NCBI RefSeq assembly: GCF_050948215.1
Contig: NC_135152.1
Span: 10,264,310 to 10,328,309, forward strand
Origin: Halictus rubicundus
Taxonomy: Eukaryota; Arthropoda; Insecta; Hymenoptera; Halictidae
Direction of reading: 5' to 3'
Length of the DNA stretch: 64,000 nt
This document shows positions 37,025 to 50,090 of the stretch, piece by piece; the stretch's first letter is position 1; each line of letters starts with the position of its first letter. The notes below the pieces were generated by a model, which saw only the letters and a list, made by a program, of their open reading frames with translations, ran no database searches and was not told the DNA's origin. The translations under genes and the position numbers were made by a program.

Positions 37025-40000
37025 CCTCGCGTTTTATTCGGTCGTCAGTATCAAGTCCGTGTCAACAGCTATTATAATCGTTAACGCTGTCGCAGCGCCC
37101 GGTCCATTCTCTTTAGCCTTCGTCTCTCTGTTGAAAACAGTGTCTCTGCACTCTCCTAATATCGTCATGTGCGTTACACGAGAAGCTATCGACAGTAAAA
37201 AATTCCTCTCGAAGGATACTAATCGAAACAAGCTTCGCCGTTCGTAAATTAACTTCGGGAAAGAGACAATCGACGCAAGTCCCTTTGGGAACGGAAGTGC
37301 AATTTGATTAGCGTGATTCGATGATTCCGCGAAACAGGGATTTTTGAGTGTGCTTCCCGTATGTATGGATATCATCGAAATAAAAACCAGAATCCATGGA
37401 GGTTGGACAAGGGTATTGGAATAACAATCTGCATCGAGTATAATCGAGGAATGAAATATAAATTAACAATTGTACGCTTCTCGTCCTGTGCAAAAACTCG
37501 TGAAAAATAAATCAATACGTATTCATGGAGGGCAATAATATCTGGAAAAATTGTAGAACACGGTATCAGATCGAACGATTACATGAAAATGCGCACCGTT
37601 TACATTTGCGTGAAATAAACAAATTTTACAGTTTGGTCGCAGCGAGTTCGGACAACGGTCTGCGGATAAAAGTAGAAACCAGAAGTTGGGAGTATGCTAC
37701 TCGGTTTGCTAGGCGGATCTACAGCTAAGTGCTCAAGATAATGTCATAATCCTCCATTATTACTCATCCGAGTAAATCGGTGTGTTAGCATGTCTGACCA
37801 TTTCCTGCGGGATTCTCGAGTGTTAATAGACTGTTCTTCTTCCTCCGGCAATTTCAGTAGCGTGAACGGGCATCTCTCACGGAGAGTAACGTGGCGTGCT
37901 CGCATAAATATTCCGCGGGAAGTTTATTACGTCAATAATGCATATCAAAAGGGGGGGGGTGGAAACTGCGCCAACGGGATTACAAAAGAGAAAGAAAAAA
38001 CGTTATTCGAAATAAAATCACGACCGTACGGCCGTTCGAAACTTTAAAAAACCTATACTGCCTATTAAATAACCGAGTGCTTCTACTGATGGAGATTTAT
38101 TTCGATAAAGGTTTTCCCAATCTGGACCAAATTTTGTACAAATAAAACGAATCGGCGTGAAAGTTAAACTTTCACATCGTTTTACAGTTTTAATTTCTGT
38201 TCGATTTATTGTCAGCAACGAAGAACAACCGTTGTTAAGCCGGTGCTACGGAACTGATCAACGCTCACTATTCTTTCGTATTCTCCTTGTTTAAGGATTT
38301 CTGCAGTCTGAAAGCAAACGGAGACATCATTAGAAGGTGTTTCGAGGAGAATCCTATCCACAATCCGTTCGTCTTAGAAAACACCATTGTTGTGAGGCGG
38401 GCATAGTCGAGATAGTCCATTGTAGAGATAACGATGTCGCCCCCGGATGACGGGCGCTATTGAATCAGACCCTCGATAAAGCTTCTAATATAGCCACGGG
38501 CCCCCATTATTGCTTCATGCGCCGTTCAAATAATGTATAAGATCATACATGGCGAAACGTAGGATCGTCGCGCAGAAATGGTTTAAACTCGTTATATTTT
38601 TCTGGGGTGATCCGTTTCGCCCTTCGGATGCTGGCAATTGCGACGGAAGTCCCTTTAGTTTCCTTCCCTTTTATATTCTCCAGGAACCCTTTATCGACGG
38701 AATGTTACAAGTTGAAATGCAGCTCAACAGAAGACCATTATAAAAATGCTAATTTATTGCCCCCTCAGACAGCGATTTTTGCAGTTGAAAGTACATCTTA
38801 TTATTAATCCCGAATGACACGCATTCAAATAAGAATTTTTACGTCAATTTCAAGTAACATTTTTATATACTTCTGTCCTAACTCGGTGTTAATCGCGACC
38901 AAAGTATAAGAAAGACTTATTGAAGTTGTGTCTTATTTTTTGAACGTATGCAATAGAATTAATTATAAATTTGTACAATAGATGTAGTTGCATATGGATC
39001 TGCTTAGATCGAGGTGTTTACATCTGAAGCAGGTTGAGATACTAATCGAGGTCTTATTGTATTTGCCAGAAACCATTCGATCAGTGATCTAACTCAGAGC
39101 AATTATTATCATTATTATTCCGTAAGAAGCAGCAGCGTTTGTTATCGAACTTGAAGATTCCTCGGCCGAAAGTTATGGCCGTCTCGGTAACCTGCATCCT
39201 CGTTCTCCCCGATGCCAGATAAAAATCATTTACGTCGGAGAGCGAGATCGGTGATTTATACGTCGACGAAGTACTCGAATGGTATTCGGCTCTCTGCGGA
39301 CCGGCAAGTGACTTCTCACTGTCCTCGTTTTTTTTTCTTTCTTTTTATTTTTATCGATTCGCCGAAGAAATTACTCTTACACGCTATCTCGCGATAGTTC
39401 GTTCCCGGCGAAGCGTCGCGAAGTGGGAGAATTATGCGTTTGTGTTCTATGAAAGGCCAACCACCAGTTCCCGGGGTCTCCTTTCGGCTCTTGTCGTTTG
39501 TCTTCCTCCGCGATAGAAGCAAAGTTTCAAAGACCCCTCTAAGTTGCGTCTCAAGCGGCTACGGGCGAACGCCTCCCTAAATTTTCTCGCTGTAGGAATT
39601 AATGGCCAGGGCAGATTCGAAAATCTTCGTTAATCTCGCGCGGCCGTCCGACAGGATCTACGCCCCGATAGTTTGCCGCTGGCAAATAGGACCGATTCGC
39701 CGGAACGCCTTGCGATTACGAGAAACCCTCGCCTCTAAAGCGATCGCAAAATCACGTTCGTTAACGCGTTCCGTACGACAACGAAAATCTCAATTTTACT
39801 CCACTTGCCTTGCGAATGATCCGTACGAGCAGAGGAGACGGTAGGAATATGAGATTTTATTTTTTAATCGAGAAATTCTCAGAATTGAATGGAAAAATTG
39901 AACGTAGAAATTTAAGGAATTTCGTATGGAACGTGTTGCGCAGACATGAATATTGTGAATCGCGCAAGCACGCATTTAAACTCGCGAAAATAAAGGTACA

Positions 40001-42369
40001 TTTAGATAAACGTTGGACCAATAAAACGGGAAAGAAATAATTTTTTAATCAATTATTATTTTTAGACAGTCAGGAGTCTTTCTTTTTAAAAAAGACCCCG
40101 AAGTTTGAAGCAATTACTGAGGAACCTATTAATAAACGTCCCGTGGCTACCATCTCGACTTCCACGGTAAACTTCGTGAATCTTTAACGATTATCGAGTT
40201 GTCATAGGAGATTCTGGAGAACTGGAACAGCAGGTCAGCTTTTACTTAGTCAATTTTGGAGCACGGATGAACACAATTGTTTAATCACGTACATAGCAAA
40301 AGTTGAAATTATAGCTATCGGGTGATACGTTACAGTAAAAAGTCTTTATTTGAGGGATGGTATGGGATAGAGTAAAAGCAATGACGAAAAATCACAGAAG
40401 GATGCTTGTCATGGGTTCGTCTAGTACCGTGCAGAAGTACGCGCAGTATATGTATAATTATTACCTCGTCCGCGTTTTAGCATTCGTGCAAATACGAGTG
40501 CCATTACCTTCCTTTCCAAACTAACCGGCTTCCGTTTCCCTATATCAACCGCTCCGGAATATTCGCAGCTTCGCATCGGCAGGATCAAAGGTCACAAAGA
40601 CCTTTCCTAATTAACTGCTAGTTTCCGTCCCCTGTCGCCATAATTCAACCGTAATTAATTTTTCTGCTCTTGCCATTTTACTATTACCCTTTGAGAGTCC
40701 GTTCATGAATTTCACATGAATTTGCATCCCTTCCAAAAAAAAACTTTCCCCTTAGCAGCGACGTTCTATAATTCCCAATAAATTATTTTTCCGAGAATAT
40801 TTCCGGCTCGATGGTTTCGTGGATCTTCTTCGTTCGTTACGAACGAAGATACTGCCGGTTCTTTTTTTCGAATCATTCTTAATCTCCAACATTTCATTCG
40901 CAAAGTCTCGCACGAATCATATTAGACGGTTTAAATAAGATTTAGTGAAGTTCTTCGCTGACTATAACATTTCAATGGAGTCTCTCGTTTGTGACAGACG
41001 CGCGAAAGTCTTTCGTTTGCGGTGAAAACTTTCTTTCCTCGTGAAGCTTAATTCCACAAGGAAAAATATGTAAATTTCCTCGAGTGTTGCCATCATACGC
41101 AACAGTATACTATTTCTCATCGAAAATCTACTAATGCCGGGGTAGTTTCACACCGAAGGGTAGAACCGGCTTGCGGAAATTCTCACGAGCACCTGAACCC
41201 GTGGATGCAGGTGTTTCGGTACCAATTCAATAATACGCTGGTGTGGTTCTTAAATGTCTAATATTTCGCTATCTCGCGCTTCGAAACGTTTTTATTACGT
41301 CAAGGCGGGATTTCGTTTGCTGGAAAAATTGATCTCGCGACCTATAATTGAATACGTTTCTCTTCGCCGAGCAACAATATTTTATACTACATTTTTCATT
41401 CCAATAGCGAACCGTCATTCCGTACTTTTATTCGCCTTCTATAATTGGATCATGTTCAGCAGCGATAATTGTGGAGCATAAATTATTCAAGTAGCTCGCG
41501 ATAGGTCAAAGTTTAATTAAAACAGCCATTTGAGTAAGACTTTCTGCGCCACGTGTTAACTGAACGTTACAAGCTACACGTGATTTTGCTAACTGCTTCT
41601 TAACGAGTCATATGCGTGGCGCGAGGTGCCATAGTTGATCGTTCCTCGTTCCCCTTTGATTAATTGCAGGTCTCGTCCAGTTCGTTGTAATTTGCCGACT
41701 GGGAAAAATTCAAACGGATACGCGACCCTCGTGCAAAGATGAGCTACAAACGTGGAACGATATTTTTCAAGATGTCTCCGACTTTGGGAATATCGCGTAC
41801 TCGTCAGCTATGCGTGCCATTGAATATGCTTAAAAAATTACTTATTCTTTCTGCTTAGCTTATTTTCGAAATGGACTTTCTAACAAACGCCGTACGAGAA
41901 CATGTTATTTCCCGGAAAATTGTCGAGATTAGGTACATAAATACAATAAGGGTATATCAAAGATACTCAAGATAGTTTCAAAATATTCTGATAATCTCCT
42001 TGATGAAGCTCGCTTTGCTACTCGCTATGCATAACATGCCCAGCGACGTCGATATCTCTGTACAGGATGTACCCCGGTCACGTCGAAGGAATGTCGCTAG
42101 TTTAGCTAGTTTGAGAAGTGTGCAAATGTTAGGTATCTTCGTCTAAGACGGATGAGAATAGAACTATGCTACAATTACACACTAAATGTTCGGGGATTTA
42201 TGCTTCTGTAATAGAGATTCCTCAGGATTCCGGCATGTCTGTTGGGAACACGTTGCACCGGTCGTCGTGCTGGTGCGTTCTAGAGAACTATGGGAATTTC
42301 TCATTTGCTCAACGGAGGCTGCCTCGCAAGCAATCACACACACAATTGCAAAGTCCGATGCGGCAAGTT

Positions 42370-42372
<3 letters not shown>

Positions 42373-42406
<34 letters not shown>
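42373..42406. repeat. (CT)n microsatellite
   Basis: Uninterrupted CT dinucleotide run. Confidence 0.9.
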
Positions 42407-42409
<3 letters not shown>

Positions 42410-43439
42410 CGCTTTAACTCGCAGCTAGCAAATGTCGGCGCGCAATCGATGGCCATTTTCAATTCGCAAATCGGATCGACGCTTCGCCAATTATTCTGCT
42501 TTAGTTATTGTAAAACCTCCGATTACTCTGGGGGATCGTGTTATCATTTGGCGCGTTACGAACGGAACACGATCAAATGTAAAATGAAAATGGACGATAA
42601 CAACGTGAGGGATCTATATATAATACATATAAGGGTTGAAGGGTCTGCTTAGTTCGACGCTCTGATGTTTGGGAATTTTGTAAAAGAAAGACATCGAGTA
42701 TTGTGATTCTAAACTCGGTACGTTTATTAACAAATATACGAAGAATGTTTGGAAATTTTTTTTTTCAACGAACAATAATTTTCTTCGGAGTTACAGTTGA
42801 AAAAGCTGCGGGAATCGCAGAGAAATAAATTATTTTACGGCGCGTGGAACGGAAAATGGGAATATCAGTGTTAAGAAAAGTAACAGAGAGTTTCGAACCA
42901 GATCCCGTATCGGTCGGGCGTAATTATGCTCGTTTCGACCAGGGCCTTTTGTGCGAAACCCGCGAGTACAGTTGACCGAAGTTGCGTCGGCGTATGCAGA
43001 TTTCAGCGATGTCTAAAGTTTTCAAAACAATCTCGGCGACACACGGCAACTATTTTCGCGGCTCGCAGCCCAATTTGCCGTGAACCCAGTGGGGCCATTA
43101 CCAGCCACTCGAACTAGGAATGGCGATCAAAGTTTAATTGCACCCTTATCGAGCAGTTATACCTGCTAACAAACTGCAACTTGCGCGGCACCAATTGCCG
43201 TGACGAACTATTTACTTCGCTGCCGCGCAAATGCTCCGGAGCGCTAACTTTCTCCCTCGCTGTAATGATTGTATGTTGCTCCGTCATGTCGCGCTTCAAA
43301 CCGTACATATTTCCGAAATATGAAATCCGAGCTCGCGACTTTAAAGCACGACAAAAGCTAATAGAGACATTGTGTTCGCACGGATAAAAATGCTTCGATA
43401 GGATGCTGATCATTTATTGGTCCTGCACATCGAATTATA

Positions 43440-44423
43440 CAGATTGAATTTAAATGTACAACATTGGGGACAAATGTATCGAGGCAAACATTTATTATAA
43501 TTATTCGCCATTCTCCCCTTCGAATCTATTTATAAAAGATTCAATCTTGAATAAAGTAACAGATTCGATAAATTCTGTAGAATACGTACGCGAACTTTCT
43601 CCGAAAATCAATCGAAATACTGAAATCAAAAGCAGAACGAGAGAACCACTTATTTGAATACATCCGCTCGGCACTGCATACGTTAGATAGATTGTTCATC
43701 GAACAAAACGAATAGATCGTGAGTCTTTGATGTTGTGTAGTTTCCATCAAAATTCCGTGTATACCATATAGATATTGTAAATAGTGTCATTCTTACCATA
43801 CAGTATAGTTGCAGAGATAAGACATCGTTTGATCTTAATGATAATGTAAAGATTGTGCCGATCACATTTATTTGTTGATGCTCGTGACGATAGATTCGCG
43901 AGTCCTGAGCAATAATTTTTTACGTGTAATAGAAATTGTCGTTGATCACTGGTGTAAAAACTGAATCTCGATCGTATATTTATATGCTAGGTTCATAGTG
44001 TGCAGCGTAGGTAAGTAATAAACCAATCGTGTTTAACCTCCTGGACATTTTCGCGTGATGTCCTCGTCTCGATCGCGGTTCGACAAATCGTGTACGTGTA
44101 TATGTGTACATGTGATTGAACACATCTGGACGAACTTGAAATTAACAGCGTAAAGTTAGAGAACTTCTGAGTACATAGTACTCAAAATATCGTGCACAGT
44201 GTCACATAAGGGATTTAGTAATCGCACGTTATTTCGTATTTATACGTAACGTACGCTTCTCGATAATAATAGGTTTGTTCTCTTTGGAAACGCCTAGTTC
44301 CGGAACAAACGGAAAATGTAAAAATATATATGACAACGTGTATCAAGGTTTTCTTCAGATTGCATGAAGACGACGGGTAAAGCTCTGGTTTCAATTATTT
44401 CGTTTCTCATCGACCCGATCGTT
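43440..44423 (-). other. Downstream region and probable 3' UTR of su(f)
   Basis: This is AT-rich sequence directly after the su(f) stop codon, with no coding potential. On the minus strand an AATAAA hexamer occurs at about 43866-43871, and another AT-rich candidate lies near 43.49 kb. The true cleavage site cannot be fixed from sequence alone. CpG content rises again below about 43.4 kb. Confidence 0.35.
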
Positions 44424-47400
44424 TCATTTGACTCGTTTCTGTTGTCTTTGGCGGTATATGTCGTTCGCTGGTGGTGGCGGCAGGTCCTCCTCTTCACTAT
44501 CGTCGCCACCTAAGCGCGTTCTTCTACGTTTCGATCCGATACTGACTCCGTCATTGCTCTCGTCGACGATCCAGTGCACTGATTTCGCGAGGTCGAACAA
44601 TTTTGTGTCGCATCCGTTATCCGCTATCGGTAATGGAGCTGGAAACCAGGTGCAACAATCTTTGTCACAATAACTATTGAATTGCTTAATAATCAAAGAG
44701 AGTTTGGATTAAATAAATATGTAGAGGACACAAAAATTATACCATGGTCTGGTAACTGAATTCTGTTGAAGACGTCCATGAGCAAGTCCACCGCTACAAA
44801 TGGTCCCCTGAAACAACCAGGTGGTGGGAGCATGGTACAAAGTTGTGCTGCTGCTGGCGGCAGCGGAAAAGAACCACCTAAACAACCGAAAAATTTAATA
44901 TTAAAGCTTTCGATATAATTTTGATCGGATGATTGGTTTAATAGAAATACTTACCGGGAACTGGATGTTCTCCAGGTAGTGGGTTCACTTTTGGTTTATA
45001 CGGTATCATTTGTGACAAATCAGGTCTGGGTAAAGATGCTATAGCTTCCTCCGGATCTGGAATTCGTGGTAACGCACCAGCGGTGCTCCTGGTAACGCTG
45101 GATACTTCCATATAGCCTATAGATCTCAACTCCATTGCAGTACAAGGATATAAATCCAAAAACTTGTATCTGTCTACTAATTGTGCAGTTTCCTTGCCCT
45201 CAAATTCTTTGATCTACAATTAAAAATAAATTAAAATTATCGGTAAAAATTCATGAACTAAAAATTAAATATTTTATTATTAAAGAGATTTTTGTATACT
45301 TTTTCTAAAACTGCACTGCGCCTCTTTTCGACTTTAACAATGCTAGCCAAATCTCCAATATTTGACTCGAATTCTAAGAAGCGATTCCATATGTCACTGA
45401 AAGAAAGTTTTATGTTGTTAGTTATAAAATGAAATTGTAATTTATTATTTGTAAGTATAGGTTACGTACACTGATTTCTCCGGTTCTAAACTACCAGAAG
45501 ATAAAACCCTCTCAAACAGAACTCTGGTGTTATTGTCCTCTATAATGTGAGACGAAAAGTTATAGAAAAATATACGAAACAAAAATATTGCTCGCAAGCA
45601 GGTTCGGGCATCTTACCATTTAAATGCGATAAGTAGTCGATGTAACAAAGTATGTAATCAGGATTGTCTCCAAATTTTTTTAAACCTAACTCAAATATCC
45701 GAAATGCAATATTTTTGTCTTTAGTGCAGTAATATTCCATTAATGCAGCAGCAACGTATACATGATGTTTGCATCTTGGATCTTCTCTGGCTCTTTTAAA
45801 AACTGTTCTAGCAGATTTTATACCCTCTGCGCGCCTCGCGAATTTCATGTACTGTACATATGCCTGTAAAACATATATTAATTATATTGTTACGTTAAAA
45901 GACATATAAATGTTAACATTAAAAAAGCAATTAATACTAACCAATGTGGGATCGATATCGGGTATGTCGAGAAACTTTTGATATATTTGATGAACTTTTT
46001 CGTATTTCACTCTCCCTTCCTCAAAATCTGCGTGTGCGAAATATAACAACATATTCTTCGATAATAGCGTGCTAGTTGCCCTTTCGAACATTGTAGCCGC
46101 TTCGTCACTTAAATTTTTCGCAGCGTTTACATCTCCCTTCTCCGTTAGTATCTTTGAACTTAATTCTAAGAAATGTGCTGCTTGATGCCAGACTGCTGGA
46201 TGATGACCCAAGCACAGTAGACACTGTTCGATGGCAAACATTACTCTTCGAGCAACCAACGAAGTGTCTTCTGTTCTTAAGGGATTACTACGCTCCCACG
46301 CGATATATTTTTTCCATAATTCAACCTGCATAGTGTAATGCGAATTCCATACTGATGAAACGTTCCTTCTACAACAAGATTAGAGAAGTATACCTGCTTA
46401 ACTTCTTCTGGGTGCCCAGTTGGAGGCACGCTGGGAGCGCTTCGATTTAATCCTCTAGTTACAGCTTCCAATTCCTTGGCGACCCGTCTCGCGTTCATGT
46501 AATCTCTGGATCGCTCAATTGCCATTTTCTCTGCAATTATTGGATTAATATTTTGTTCAAACGCCATGTAGTCTTTCCATAATTGTTCCATATTTATCAT
46601 AGGATTCACAACACCGCGTTGATATACCTATAATTTGTAAACGTTAAAAAAAACAGTTGCATTACATTGATACATGTTTCTACGGATTAATTACCTTGCG
46701 AACTGCGCTAATTTTTTGATTTTCAGCGTATGAGCCAACTGCTTCTACGCTTTTCAAGAACATTACATAGTCGTTCCAAATACTATAAGAATGGATATCC
46801 ATTCCAATTTTGTCCAACGCAAAATCGTACGCTTGTGCCATTTTCTCCCTATGAATGTGTTATTGTTTACTCAATCATCATAATGGTTCATTATAAAGTC
46901 CTTATAAATACAAACACTTACTTATACGTCGCGAGACTGGCTTTCGTTTCTTTGACATAAGAAAGGTAAAGTTTCCACAACTCAATATTTAAGATTTTCA
47001 TGAGGCACCTTTGGAAAAGCTGTTAGAGAAAAGAAGTATTTTAGAGGCAACATAAAAAGATAACATACCACCAACATGAAGTTCACTTGAATGTGTTCGC
47101 AAGAAACATATCTACCACCTTACTTACCCAAACAGGCAAGTCTTTTATTTTTAATACACATATACATTTAACCATTATTACTAATATTAATAAGAATCAC
47201 ATCGAAAAGATCAGGAAGCAGAAATTCAATAATTTATTGATGCAAAATTCATAATACAATCGCTACAACAATGTTTGTATATAACGGGAGAAATAATAAT
47301 GCACCAATGCATCAAGATAGAAATGGTTTATTACATAAACATATAGTTTATCCGGTAATAATTCAGAAAGAAATTTTTCTTCAGACACGAGATTGTAAAA

Positions 47401-49065
47401 GTAACATAAAACAAACCCCTTAAAATAAAAAAGTTTCTTTATTTTTTGCAATCGGGGTGATAATATAATAAACATTTGACCTATGTGGGATCGAGAAATG
47501 AATGATCCCGAAACATGACAAAAAAATTTAGACAGTGCGAAGCAACATAAGGTGACATAAATATTTAACTCACTAATTGTGACTCCATAACATAATAATT
47601 ACAAAAAAAATGTTTAAAAGCATATATCACCTTATACTACCTCTGTGTATGTTTCACAATAGTTGAGAATATATCTCAAATATTGTGTAAGGGGAAGGTA
47701 AGTTATGTAATTTCTCAAACTCATTTGGGAACCAAAAAGTACACTACCAAGATCTATATCATTTGTGAAAACACAATTGCAGTTGCACTACTCTTCTATT
47801 TGAATATTTGTTTTTGATTATTTTCTTTTGCATTAGAACCAATGGATGTTGTACACTTTGTGTACTGAAAATTTTATGCCATAAAAAGTAACACGATCCA
47901 AGCACAGTAAAAAGTGTGTTGCAGGAAGGAATATAAGGCTGTTAGATTCAGGAAGCTGCCTTCATAAGATGAAGTATGCGAACATTATACCATCTTTACA
48001 GTTTGGCATGTCAAGTTTAATGCATTTGCTACATACATTTTTAATAATGTAGTACTCAACAAAGAAAACAACCTCCCAAATGTATCAACAGATCAATCAT
48101 TAATCAATGAAATATTTGCTTATGGTGAAGTATTGTTTTTATTCACCTCATATAATATGCAAAGTGCTCAGAATCACATTGTATGATAATATTCGATCAC
48201 AATGGATTAATAAATCTGTTATCTGTAATCCTACCGCACTAAGAAAATCAAATTAAAATTTTTTAATATACCACTGTTAAGTAAGAAATTTTCCTATTTC
48301 ATAAGGTGGTTACTTGAAGTCTATAAATTATTCTTTATTATTCATAAAACATGCATTTAAATATAAGTTTATATTATAGGAAAAACTTCACTCAACAGTC
48401 TTGATTCAATTTTAATACTGAAGATCGTTTGTGTGTAACTTCAAGTGAGCAATTTAAATAGTACACATAACTAGAAATTTAGCAAATATAAAATAATTTC
48501 GTTAAATTTTGAAACTCGGACAATTAATATTAACATACCTTTTCCACCTTTTCAAAGTTGCGCATTTTCATCTGAAACATTCACAAAAATTATAAAATAT
48601 AATTTCATCTTGGAAGGTAAACATTGATCTAAATGGATCGTTCGATGGTGATTTTATTATTTTATGATCTGCGTTATTTGTACATGATATTTGTGATGGA
48701 AAAACTGTATAAACATTACCTCTTGTTCTATATAAATTTTCCAGTAACGACCAGCTGAAGGAAATACTGTAACAAGCTTCTCAAAGACTGGCCTCACTTC
48801 TGTGATAGGTCTGTTTTGTGCTTCCCGAATGAGGATGCTCCATGCTTCCAGGTCATAAGGCGATTCATCTACTGTTTTTTGAGCACGTTGCAATTTCTCG
48901 TTTCCCCAGTCCTACACGAAAACATCGAACAAAATAATTAATTATGCAGAACTTTAAATATAACATAAAATACATTGGCACAAGAAATTGAGGTTATGTA
49001 CGCCCACTGTGAATTATCCATATACTATAGAATACACTTACGAATTCCGTTTTATCGTCCGTCAT
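44424..49065 (-). CDS. su(f): Cleavage stimulation factor subunit 3 (CstF-77), Suppressor of forked orthologue, 713 aa
   Basis: Scaffold subunit of the nuclear CstF complex, which binds the GU-rich element downstream of poly(A) sites during mRNA 3'-end cleavage. Thirteen coding exons: 49065-49042, 48911-48720, 48571-48539, 47019-46922, 46848-46695, 46627-46394, 46325-45942, 45863-45617, 45539-45470, 45396-45300, 45213-44955, 44877-44743, 44638-44424. They sum to 2,142 nt in frame, close to the human length (about 717 aa). HAT (half-a-TPR) repeats fill roughly residues 15-550, with W-x3-Y/F helices such as AWSILIREAQ, YWKIYIEQE, LWKLYLSYV and LWKKYIAWE. Near-invariant family blocks include DYMNARRVAKE, NPLRTED and LEFESNIGDLAS. 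A Pro-rich tail (HPVPGGSFPLPP), where the family contacts CstF-64, is followed by a KRRRTR nuclear signal (about 679-684) and the typical end DIYRQRQQKRVK. The start ATG sits in AGAAAATGAC. Exon 9 needs the donor at 45469, since the GT two bases earlier breaks frame. All introns are 67-148 bp except intron 3 (1,519 bp). Confidence 0.95.
47020..48538 (-). other. su(f): Outsized su(f) intron 3 with many poly(A)-signal matches
   Basis: This 1.5-kb intron lies between the exons encoding ...NFEKVEK and LFQRCLMK..., and is about ten times longer than any other intron of the gene. It is AT-rich and non-coding. On the gene strand it carries several AATAAA hexamers (for example 47144-47149, 47233-47238, 47337-47342, 47438-47443). 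Read-through past exon 3 meets a stop at the third codon. I see no transposon termini in it. Confidence 0.6.
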
Positions 49066-49094
49066 TTTCTAACACTTTCGACGTTGTTGGTGCC

Positions 49095-49165
49095 CTGTAA
49101 TAAGAAAAAAAACTTCCACGTATAAACGAGAAAGACAAGTGAAAATTCTCCAACAGCCAACTCAC
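49095..49165 (-). other. su(f): 5'-UTR intron of su(f)
   Basis: On the minus strand a good donor (CAATT followed by GTGAGT) at 49165 and an acceptor with a pyrimidine-rich tract (TTATTACAG) ending at 49095 bracket a 71-bp intron. The acceptor lies 29 bases before the start ATG. Its size matches most su(f) introns. It implies a non-coding first exon upstream of 49166 and a transcription start probably within the next hundred or so bases. Confidence 0.5.
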
Positions 49166-49312
49166 AATTGCCTTTTATCTCGAGAAAGCAGCACAATCCA
49201 AAACTTCGATTGCATTCGATCTATCGTTCATATAGATAAGTCACCGAGTTCTAACTTATGACAAAGAGGAAATGAGAGAGTGTTCACGCCCGGGATTTCG
49301 GTGTCCCTAGTA

Positions 49313-49333
49313 TAGTGCTGCCCCCTAGTCGCG
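49313..49333 (-). promoter_or_regulatory. CTCF-like motif between su(f) and lamin
   Basis: On the minus strand the site reads CGACTAGGGGGCAGCA, fitting the conserved CTCF core (CCASYAGRKGGCRSY) with one mismatch in the first positions. It lies about 250 bp upstream of the su(f) start codon. The 13-mer CTAGGGGGCAGCA recurs exactly at 59066-59078. Confidence 0.4.
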
Positions 49334-49400
49334 TTTTTAGCCTGGATAGACCCAAGTAGACCAGAGTAGACTAGGCATGGGATTTAATTGGTCCGATCCC

Positions 49401-49615
49401 AGGCTTTTTCGAAAGCTACACCCCCTTGTCCTGGCCGCGCGTCTCGCTCCCCGTGACTGTCCAAGTTCACGAACCACCTCAGGCCCGTACAATATGAATT
49501 GCGCGTGGCGCATTAGGGCGACTCTCGTATGGCTCGAGGTGACTTGAGAACTTGGACCGTCACGGAGAGCGAGACGCGCGGCTGGGTCAAGGGGGCGTAG
49601 CCCTCGAAAATGCCT
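49401..49615. repeat. Long inverted repeat (hairpin), arms about 68 bp, loop about 79 bp
   Basis: The left arm 49401-49468 and the reverse complement of the right arm 49548-49615 align along their length with few mismatches. Shared blocks include CCGCGCGTCTCGCTC and GTCCAAGTTC. Weaker similarity continues outside the arms (TTAAT and ATCC blocks) and into the loop. No target duplication is obvious. It is either a MITE or a hairpin-forming element, and lies between the su(f) promoter and the lamin 3' end. Confidence 0.75.
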
Positions 49616-50090
49616 CGAGGATTGCTATTAATTCTGGTTCAAATTATATATTTTTATTTGATGTCATTGTATTATATATTTATAATTATCTTATACAATA
49701 TTAATACAATATTAATATGTTTCATCGAATGTCATGGTAGCCGTCGCACATTATAGCCGTCCAAAAATAGTGCGTGGGCGGAGGAAGCACCGAACACATT
49801 CTGAAGACATCCCATGGTCTCGAAAAACTCTCAGGAGTCGGAGGTATCTATGAATGTTCCCCCTACATAAAAAGAAAAAAAAAAGATCCCTGAGGAGATT
49901 ACTGCAACCGGATACCCAAAGTAAACCGAACAGTATTAGAGTTCCAAGCCGTTGACCTAAATAGGGCCCTAGATAATCGGGTCACGAAAATATGTAGATA
50001 CGAAGATAGATACATACTGGGTTTGATAACACACCATTTGAAACAATAATAAACGAATGAATACAAAGATCATATGGTTAATTAGAGACT
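49616..50090. other. Intergenic DNA between the hairpin and the lamin 3' end
   Basis: AT-rich on the left (runs of TATAT near 49.67 kb), then mixed sequence. I see no open frame, RNA gene or transposon termini in it. Confidence 0.3.

Larger units (their letters stand above)
33256..43439. other. Gene-free 10-kb stretch
   Basis: Only simple repeats stand out: a (GGGTC)n/(GGGCC)n tandem (about 34140-34176), (CT)n at 36973-37023 and 42373-42406, and a G-run near 37951-37960. A cluster of TAATTA-type motifs lies at 35984-36045. I can support no exon, RNA gene or full transposon. Confidence 0.3.

Noticed and set aside
45471..45472. Alternative su(f) exon 9 donor two bases earlier
   Set aside because: It would put a TGA in frame at the start of exon 10. 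The GTACGT donor at 45469 keeps the conserved protein.
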